From contig NZ_JAQKQJ010000010.1 of assembly GCF_029109325.1 (NCBI RefSeq), forward strand, positions 992,001 to 1,056,000: 64,000 nt of DNA. Reading direction: 5' to 3'. Each line of letters begins with the position of its first letter. Position 1 is the stretch's first letter. The position numbers and the translations under genes are program-made. The DNA comes from Nodosilinea sp. PGN35 (GTDB lineage: Bacteria; Cyanobacteriota; Cyanobacteriia; Phormidesmidales; Phormidesmidaceae). Positions 57,125 to 64,000 of this stretch are shown piece after piece. The notes beneath the pieces were generated by a model that saw nothing but the letters and a program-made list of their open reading frames with translations, searched no databases and was not told the origin of the DNA.

Positions 57125-57976
57125 CTAGCCTTTTGTCAACACATCGGCATGGTGGCGCAGGTGGTCAGCCATAAAGGAGGCGATAAAGAAGTAGCCGTGA
57201 TCGTAGCCGGGCTGCATCCGCAACACCAGGGGTTGCCCTGCCGCTTTGCAGGCCGCTGCAAACACGTCGGGCAGCAGCTGGTGCTGCGCCAAAAAACTAT
57301 CGGCGGTGCCCTGGTCAATCAAGATAGTGCGATTGGGCTGGGCCTGCTCTTTCACCAACTCCGTCGCGTCGTAGGCCTGCCAACGGTTGGCATCGGCTCC
57401 CAAATAGCCCGAAAATGCCTTCTGACCCCAGGGACACTGCGAGGGAGCCGCGATCGGCGCAAAGGCCGAGATCGATTTGAATAGATCGGGATTGCGCAGA
57501 CCGCACACCAGCGCCCCGTGACCGCCCATGGAGTGACCGAAAATGCCCATGCGGTCTGCTCGCACAGCAAATTCCTGAGCAATCAGCGTCGGCAACTCCT
57601 CAACTACGTAGCTATACATGTTGTAGTGCGTGCTCCAGGGCGACTCTGTCGCATCTACATAAAACCCGGCCCCCATGCCAAAATCCCAGGCATCGGTCTC
57701 ATCGGGAACCTCTGCACCGCGAGGGCTGGTGTCAGCGGCCACCAGCATCAGTCCGTGCTCGGCAGCGTAGCGCTGCGCCCCGGCCTTGCTGGTGAAATTG
57801 TCCTCGGTGCAGGTCAGCCCCGACAGGTAAAACAGCACCGGCACCGGGCCAGCCTGGGCCTGGGGCGGCACATACACCGCGAAGCGCATCTCGCAGTTAC
57901 AGGCGTCCGACCGGTGGCTGTAGTAGCCCACCGTGCCGCCAAAGCAGGCGTGTTGGTTGTGGAGAGTGAGGGACAT
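57125..57976 (-). CDS. S-formylglutathione hydrolase
   Basis: A 283-residue esterase-D-like hydrolase. Triad S149 (GHSMGGHG), D226 and H259 (GYDHGYFF). It completes glutathione-dependent formaldehyde oxidation after AdhC, giving formate and glutathione. The start at 57976 is the conserved one; the upstream frame codes Pro/His/Ser repeat sequence. The upstream adhC gene is on the same strand, 163 bases away across a repeat. Confidence 0.93.
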   Translation of the reverse strand: MSLTLHNQHACFGGTVGYYSHRSDACNCEMRFAVYVPPQAQAGPVPVLFYLSGLTCTEDNFTSKAGAQRYAAEHGLMLVAADTSPRGAEVPDETDAWDFGMGAGFYVDATESPWSTHYNMYSYVVEELPTLIAQEFAVRADRMGIFGHSMGGHGALVCGLRNPDLFKSISAFAPIAAPSQCPWGQKAFSGYLGADANRWQAYDATELVKEQAQPNRTILIDQGTADSFLAQHQLLPDVFAAACKAAGQPLVLRMQPGYDHGYFFIASFMADHLRHHADVLTKG

Positions 57977-58139
57977 GGGGGTGGAGGGGTGAAGGGGTGG
58001 ATGGGTGGAGGGGTGAATGGGTATCGGGTATCGGGTATTAGGTGTCGGGTATGGGTTCACGGCGTACGGCGCACAGCCTACCGCTAACCGTGCACCCGAA
58101 ACCCGATGCCTGACACCTGATACCTAACACCCAACACCC
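57977..58139. repeat. Octamer and heptamer repeats between adhC and the esterase gene
   Basis: GGGTGGA-type octamers at 57977-58015, then GGGTATC/GGGTGTC units (58016-58055) facing ACACCTGATACC-type units (58095-58139). The arms could pair. Confidence 0.8.
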
Positions 58140-59557
<1,418 letters not shown>

Positions 59558-60130
59558 ATGACTCAACTCGTGTGGCGGTTGCTCAGGCCGTCCTCTGCCC
59601 AGACCCGTGGGGCTGGGTTTACGCTGCTGGAAGGATTGATTGTGGTGGTAATTGTGGGGCTAATGGCGGCGATCGCCGCCCCCTCTCTCTTTGAATTTTG
59701 GCAGCAGCGTAAAATCAACGCTACTCAAGATATGGTGTACCAGGCCCTGCGATCGGCCCAGGCCGATGCCATGCAGCAGCGCCACGATCGCCGCTTCAGC
59801 ATTCGCGAACGCAACGGACGGATCGAGTGGGCCAGCCATCCCGAATCGCTGCCCGCCCTTCAGGTCACAACCTGGCAACCCTTGATAGACGGAGTAGGGT
59901 TGGCTGATATCGACAACACCTTAACGAAGGCCGGAGGCATTCACTACACCAGATTTGACATGCACGGCAACCTGAAGTCGAAAGCGATTGGCGAACAGGG
60001 AACTATCACTGTGGCTATGTCTGGGGAACGGCATACCCACCGCTGTGTGGTGGTTTCTACCGTACTTGGAGCTATGCGCAAAGGAAAGGGAAAAAGCCGC
60101 GCCAACGGCGACGGACGCTTCTGCTACTGA
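59558..60130 (+). CDS. Type IV pilin-like / GspH-like protein
   Basis: A 190-residue prepilin. The cleavage site is G20-F21 in GAGFTLLEGLIVVVIVGLMA, with E25 at mature +5. The body has a GspH-like beta region (QQRHDRRFSIRERNGRIEW). A minor pilin or pseudopilin for the cell-surface type IV machine; partner genes are not here. Confidence 0.87.
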   Translation: MTQLVWRLLRPSSAQTRGAGFTLLEGLIVVVIVGLMAAIAAPSLFEFWQQRKINATQDMVYQALRSAQADAMQQRHDRRFSIRERNGRIEWASHPESLPALQVTTWQPLIDGVGLADIDNTLTKAGGIHYTRFDMHGNLKSKAIGEQGTITVAMSGERHTHRCVVVSTVLGAMRKGKGKSRANGDGRFCY

Positions 60131-60199
60131 ACGCTATCCACCAACCTGGGGCAAAACCGAGTTTAATAGGTTAGCACCGTGTGGTTGAGGAGCGTGGCG

Positions 60200-60391
60200 A
60201 TGCCAGAGAGAAACGAAGGATGGTATGTGGTTCAGGGCGAAGCCGGGAACTGTGAGGTGCTATCTGCTGAAAATGTGAGTCGCGAGCAGCTTCAGGATCG
60301 GCGACCCATGTGGGGCCCCTATGCTACTCAAGATGAAGCGATCGCCCGTCGGGTAGGGCTAATTCGCAGCGGCAAATGTAACCCAGTTTAA
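60200..60391 (+). CDS. Small conserved hypothetical protein
   Basis: A 63-residue protein (MPERNEGWYVVQGEAGNCEV, then GPYATQDEAIARRVGLIRSGKC). The GPYATQDEAIARRVGL segment looks like the conserved part of a small cyanobacterial family. GAGGAG lies 7 bases before the start. Followed by a strong hairpin terminator. Function unknown. Confidence 0.6.
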   Translation: MPERNEGWYVVQGEAGNCEVLSAENVSREQLQDRRPMWGPYATQDEAIARRVGLIRSGKCNPV

Positions 60392-60428
60392 GGAGCCTCT
60401 GACACCAAACTCTATCTGTGTACATCAG

Positions 60429-60463
60429 TTTGCGGGGGTATTGCACTGCAATGCCCCCGCAAA
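60429..60463. terminator. Strong hairpin between convergent genes
   Basis: TTTGCGGGGGTATTGC (60429-60444) pairs with GCAATGCCCCCGCAAA (60448-60463), one G-T pair, 3-base loop. Serves the 63-residue gene and possibly the GDP-fucose synthase gene. Confidence 0.7.
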
Positions 60464-60568
60464 TCGGTTAGTGACTTGGTTTTGAAAACTCAAATTCGAG
60501 ATGACTCAGAATCCAAGTTCAGCCGGGTGGGGGCGATCGCAGGAGCTGCGGTTACACCAAAAATCTGA

Positions 60569-61522
60569 CTAGGCGGCTTCGCGGCCCCGCAGCGAGTCGT
60601 AGCTCTGCAAGAACCAGGCGTAGGTCTGCTCAATGCCGGTTTTAAGGTCGGTTTTGGCCTGCCAGCCCGCCGCGTTGAGCCGCGACACATCCAGCAGCTT
60701 GCGGGGGGTGCCGTCGGGCTTGGTGGTGTCAAACACCAGATCGCCCTCGTAGCCCACCACGGCCTTCATGGTCAGCGCCAGTTCTTTGATCGACACCTCC
60801 TGCCCGGTGCCGACGTTGACAAAGTCAACCTCGCTGTAGGTGTTCATCAAAAACACCAGGGCATCGGCCAGGTCATCGACATACAAAAATTCCCGCAGGG
60901 GGGTGCCGGTGCCCCACACGGTAACGGTGGGGTCGCCGTTGACCTTGGCCTCGTGGAACTTGCGCATCAGGGCGGGCAGCACGTGGGAGTTGGCCAGATC
61001 AAAGTTGTCGTTGATGCCGTAGAGGTTGGTGGGCATGGCCGAGATGAAACTCACACCGTACTGGCGGCAGTAGTTTTCGCAGAGTTTGAGACCGGCAATT
61101 TTGGCGATCGCGTAGGGTTCGTTGGTGGGCTCTAAAAACCCGGTCAGCAGGTAGTCCTCTTTCATAGGCTGGGGGCACAGCTTGGGATAAATGCAGGAAG
61201 ATCCCAAAAACAGAAGTTTTTGCGCCCCGTGGCGGTAGGCGCTGTGGATGATGTTGGCCTCGATCATCAAATTGTCGTAGAGAAATTCGGCCCGGTAGGT
61301 ATTGTTGGCCTGAATGCCGCCGACTTTGGCCGCTGCCAGAAAGACATAGTCTGGCTTCTCAGTGGCAAAAAACGTATCCACCGCCGCCTGATTGCGCAGG
61401 TCTAGCTCCTGGCTGGAGCGCAGCAGCAAATTCTCATAGCCCTGGGCGCGGAGGGTTCTAACCAGGGCGCTGCCCACCAGACCACGGGAACCCGCTACAT
61501 AGATCTTAGATTGAGTATCCAT
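60569..61522 (-). CDS. fcl: GDP-L-fucose synthase
   Basis: A 317-residue SDR epimerase/reductase. NADP site [10 protein letters not shown], catalytic S108/S109-C-I-Y and Y137-x3-K141 ([10 protein letters not shown]). Converts GDP-4-keto-6-deoxymannose to GDP-L-fucose for glycan synthesis. The 4,6-dehydratase (gmd) is not in the window. Confidence 0.92.
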   Translation of the reverse strand: MDTQSKIYVAGSRGLVGSALVRTLRAQGYENLLLRSSQELDLRNQAAVDTFFATEKPDYVFLAAAKVGGIQANNTYRAEFLYDNLMIEANIIHSAYRHGAQKLLFLGSSCIYPKLCPQPMKEDYLLTGFLEPTNEPYAIAKIAGLKLCENYCRQYGVSFISAMPTNLYGINDNFDLANSHVLPALMRKFHEAKVNGDPTVTVWGTGTPLREFLYVDDLADALVFLMNTYSEVDFVNVGTGQEVSIKELALTMKAVVGYEGDLVFDTTKPDGTPRKLLDVSRLNAAGWQAKTDLKTGIEQTYAWFLQSYDSLRGREAA

Positions 61523-61692
61523 AGGGTTTTGCGCAGATAAAAATTACAAGAGAACGTATGTAGATGGCTTAACCCCCATTGCCACGAGTCTGACACTGAG
61601 GCCCCGCCAACGGCAACTACCCGTTCGCCGAGTTTAGCGGTAGTTCACAATGAAGGCTTATGCCCATCTAAAGTTTCCCATTCCTTTGTGCC

Positions 61693-64000
61693 ATGCCCCT
61701 ACCGCCCCTGCCCTGCCGCTGGCAATTTTGGATCGATCGCGGTGGCACCTTTACCGATATTGTGGCCCGCCGCCCCGATGGGCAGATTGTGCTGCACAAG
61801 CTGCTGTCGGAGAATCCCGATCGCTACAGCGATGCGCCCCTCCAGGGCATCCGCGACCTGCTGGGGCTGGGGAAAGATGAGGCGATTCCCGCCGAAGCGA
61901 TTGAAGCGGTGAAGATGGGGACGACGGTGGCCACCAACGCGCTGCTGGAGCGCCGGGGCGATCGCGTCCTTTTATTGACCACCCAAGGATTCCGCGATGC
62001 CCTCCGCATCGGCTACCAGAACCGGCCCAACATTTTCGCCCGCCACATCGAGCTGCCGGAGATGCTCTACGAACGGGCGATCGAGGTGAACGAACGGCTC
62101 AGTGCCCAGGGAGAGGTGCTGGTGCCCCTGACGGCGGAGGAAGAGGATCGCCTCAGGCAAGAACTTCAGCGGGCCTTTGACTCGGGAATTCGGGCCTGTG
62201 CGATCGCCCTGATGCACGGCTACCGATACCCTGCCCACGAGCTGCGCCTGGGAGAACTGGCCCGCCAGGTCGGCTTTACCCAAGTCTCCCTGTCCCACCA
62301 GGTGAGTCCGCTAATCAAACTTGTCAGCCGGGGCGATACCACGGTGGTGGATGCGTATTTGTCACCGATTTTACGGCGGTATGTGGATCGGGTGGCCGCA
62401 CAGTTGCAGACCTCCCCCTCTCCCTTCCGGTCGGGGATCCACCCCTACCCCTCCCAGGAGGGGACAGCGTACCCTCAGCCTCAAAGTTCACCTCACCACC
62501 CCACCACCCCACCACCCCACCAATCCCCGCCCCGCCTTATGTTCATGCAGTCCAACGGGGGGCTGACGGATGCGGCGCTGTTCCAGGGTAAAGACAGCAT
62601 CCTCTCTGGCCCCGCCGGAGGCGTAGTCGGCGCGGTGCAGACCAGCCGCCAGGCCGGGTACGATCGCATGATTGGCTTTGATATGGGCGGCACCTCCACC
62701 GATGTGTCGCACTACCGGGGCGAGTACGAGCGCACCTTTGAAACCGAGGTGGCGGGGGTACGGCTGCGGGCTCCGATGATGGCGATCCACACCGTGGCGG
62801 CGGGGGGCGGCTCGATTGTGAGCTTTGACGGCAGCCGCTACCGGGTGGGGCCAGCCTCGGCGGGGGCCTATCCGGGGCCGGCCTGTTACCGCCACGGGGG
62901 GCCGCTGGCGGTGACCGACTGCAATGTGATGGTGGGCAAGCTCCAGCCGGAGTTTTTTCCCCAGGTGTTTGGGCCGGGGGGCGATCTGCCGCTGGATGGG
63001 GCAGTGGTGCGCGAAAAGTTTGCGGCCCTGGCCCAGGAGATCCAGGCGGCCACTGGGAATGCCCGCTGCCCGGAGCAGGTCGCGGCGGGGTTTCTCGCCA
63101 TTGCGGTTGAGAAAATGGCCAACGCGATCAAGAAGATTTCCGTACAGCGGGGCTACGACGTGTCGGAGTATGTGCTGTGCAGCTTTGGCGGGGCCGGGGG
63201 CCAGCACGCCTGCCTGATTGCCGATGCCCTGGGCATGACCGAGGTGTTTCTGCACCCTTACGCGGGGGTGCTGTCGGCCTACGGCATGGGTCTGGCGGAT
63301 GTGCGATCGCTGAATGAGCGATCGGTCGAACTGCCCCTGGAGGAAGGTACGCTGCCTGAGATCCAGCGGGTGGTGGAAGATTTGGCCGAAAAGGGATTGG
63401 AGGAGCTGAGGCGGCAGGGGTTTGAGGTAGACCCACCCCTGCCCCTCCCAAGAGGGGATGAGCCAAAATCCAAAATCCAAAATCCAAAATCGCCCCAGGT
63501 GTTGCCCCGGCTGCTGCTGAAGTACGAAGGGACAGATTCGACGCTGGCGGTGGATTTTGCTGGGGTGGAGGCGATGCGATCGCAGTTCACTACCTTGCAC
63601 CGCCAGCGCTACGGCTTTGCCCAGGCGGGTAAGCGGCTGATCGTCGATACGGCGGCGGTGGAGGTGATCGGCCACACCCACAGCCCCGAGGAGCCAGAGA
63701 TCGATAGGGTTCGCACCACTCCGCTGGTGCCCAAAGCCACCGTCCCGGTCTACACCGCCGAGGCCTGGCACGAGACGCCGGTATACCACCGCGATGATCT
63801 GTGTCCGGGGGATGCGATCGCAGGCCCCGCCCTGATCATCGAACCCACCGGCACCAATGTCGTGGAGCCGGGGTGGAATGCCACCTTCACCGCCAAAGGG
63901 CATTTGATCCTAAAGAAAGATGCTTCACGGACAAGTTCCGTGGGTTTCGCCAGCGGGGAGGTTCCTGACAGTGGCTCTGTGGAATTTAGCTCAACCCACG
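61693..64000 (+). CDS. Hydantoinase A/5-oxoprolinase, runs off the window
   Basis: An unbroken frame of 769 codons, open at the right edge. N-terminal HyuA module: [33 protein letters not shown]. Core: [53 protein letters not shown]. The enzyme hydrolyses 5-oxoproline or hydantoins using ATP. Two stretches, residues 240-281 and 580-602, are Pro/Ser/His- or Lys/Pro-rich and are encoded by intergenic-type repeats. Fusion to a HyuB half is likely but lies outside. No strong Shine-Dalgarno is seen. Confidence 0.93.
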   Translation, partial: MPLPPLPCRWQFWIDRGGTFTDIVARRPDGQIVLHKLLSENPDRYSDAPLQGIRDLLGLGKDEAIPAEAIEAVKMGTTVATNALLERRGDRVLLLTTQGFRDALRIGYQNRPNIFARHIELPEMLYERAIEVNERLSAQGEVLVPLTAEEEDRLRQELQRAFDSGIRACAIALMHGYRYPAHELRLGELARQVGFTQVSLSHQVSPLIKLVSRGDTTVVDAYLSPILRRYVDRVAAQLQTSPSPFRSGIHPYPSQEGTAYPQPQSSPHHPTTPPPHQSPPRLMFMQSNGGLTDAALFQGKDSILSGPAGGVVGAVQTSRQAGYDRMIGFDMGGTSTDVSHYRGEYERTFETEVAGVRLRAPMMAIHTVAAGGGSIVSFDGSRYRVGPASAGAYPGPACYRHGGPLAVTDCNVMVGKLQPEFFPQVFGPGGDLPLDGAVVREKFAALAQEIQAATGNARCPEQVAAGFLAIAVEKMANAIKKISVQRGYDVSEYVLCSFGGAGGQHACLIADALGMTEVFLHPYAGVLSAYGMGLADVRSLNERSVELPLEEGTLPEIQRVVEDLAEKGLEELRRQGFEVDPPLPLPRGDEPKSKIQNPKSPQVLPRLLLKYEGTDSTLAVDFAGVEAMRSQFTTLHRQRYGFAQAGKRLIVDTAAVEVIGHTHSPEEPEIDRVRTTPLVPKATVPVYTAEAWHETPVYHRDDLCPGDAIAGPALIIEPTGTNVVEPGWNATFTAKGHLILKKDASRTSSVGFASGEVPDSGSVEFSSTH
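62410..62535. repeat. Repeat element inside the hydantoinase gene, insert 1
   Basis: Contains ACCCCTACCCCTCCCAGGAG followed by GGGACAG, then tandem CACCCCAC units. Coding stays in frame over 126 bases (42 residues). The first part matches the 21925-22008 family. Confidence 0.82.
63430..63498. repeat. Repeat element inside the hydantoinase gene, insert 2
   Basis: ACCCACCCCTGCCCCTCCCA, then AGAGGGG, then four AATCCAA/AAATCCA heptamer units ending in AAATCGCC. 69 bases, 23 residues, in frame. It joins the two repeat families also found together at 23250-23400. Confidence 0.85.

Noticed and set aside
62488..63903. Long minus-strand open frame of 471 codons
   Set aside because: Antisense shadow of the hydantoinase gene; composition is biased and no domain is recognisable, while the plus strand reads clear HyuA motifs.

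Overview
The window is GC-rich cyanobacterial DNA. It has many copies of the HIP1 octamer GCGATCGC (for example 8573-8580), cyanobacteria-restricted families (Asr1405/Asl0597-like, Mo-nitrogenase C-terminal domain, CnfR, CBS-CP12, DUF4079, BicA-like SulP) and many intergenic heptamer repeats. nifD, nifH and fdxN are uninterrupted by excision elements. CnfR (low-oxygen nif activator) is present and no heterocyst genes are seen. This fits a filamentous non-heterocystous diazotroph of the Leptolyngbya/Nodosilinea type; the genus is an inference.

Layout. 0-11 kb: the end of a P450 gene; a FemAB-like acyltransferase with a DegT aminotransferase; a Na,K-ATPase-like P-type ATPase; MAPEG and 2TM membrane proteins; a class C beta-lactamase-like hydrolase; an ABC-F ATPase. 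11-12.5 kb: a NYN-domain protein with LOTUS-like C-terminal regions. 12.8-39.9 kb: a compact nif cluster. Its left arm on the minus strand reads cysE, asr1405-like, dps, nifV, nifT, a 2Fe-2S protein and cnfR. Its right arm on the plus strand reads nifB, fdxN, nifS, nifU, nifH, nifD, nifK, nifZ, Mo-nitro_C, a fused nifEN, nifX, DUF269, CCE_0567-like, nifW, hesA, hesB, fdxH, feoA, nifF, CBS-CP12, cupin, ArsC-like and methyltransferase. A minus-strand mop closes it. The arms diverge from a 1.3-kb AT-rich region rich in palindromes. 40.5-45.2 kb: an AT-richer sugar island (rmlA, rmlB, glycosyltransferase, rffA-like). 46-54.7 kb: BicA-like transporter, a small RHH-like protein, an HDAC-family hydrolase, gyrA, a frameshifted small gene, DUF4079, and a protein with a TIR-like C-terminal signature. 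55-64 kb: GST, TetR, DUF4168, S-formylglutathione hydrolase with class III ADH, a pilin-like protein, GDP-fucose synthase, and a hydantoinase/5-oxoprolinase gene running off the end.

How it works together. CnfR should switch on both nif arms when oxygen is low. The cluster encodes the structural enzyme (HDK), cofactor assembly (B, EN, X, V, S, U, Z, W), electron donors (fdxH, fdxN, flavodoxin), iron and molybdenum handling (feoA, dps, mop) and cysteine supply (cysE).

The most unusual signal is the repeats. Heptamer and palindromic elements that sit between genes here also occur in frame inside genes. One forms the interdomain linker of the fused NifEN, and two form extra segments in the hydantoinase gene. 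Between nifH, nifD, nifK and nifZ the same kinds of sequence form strong intercistronic hairpins.
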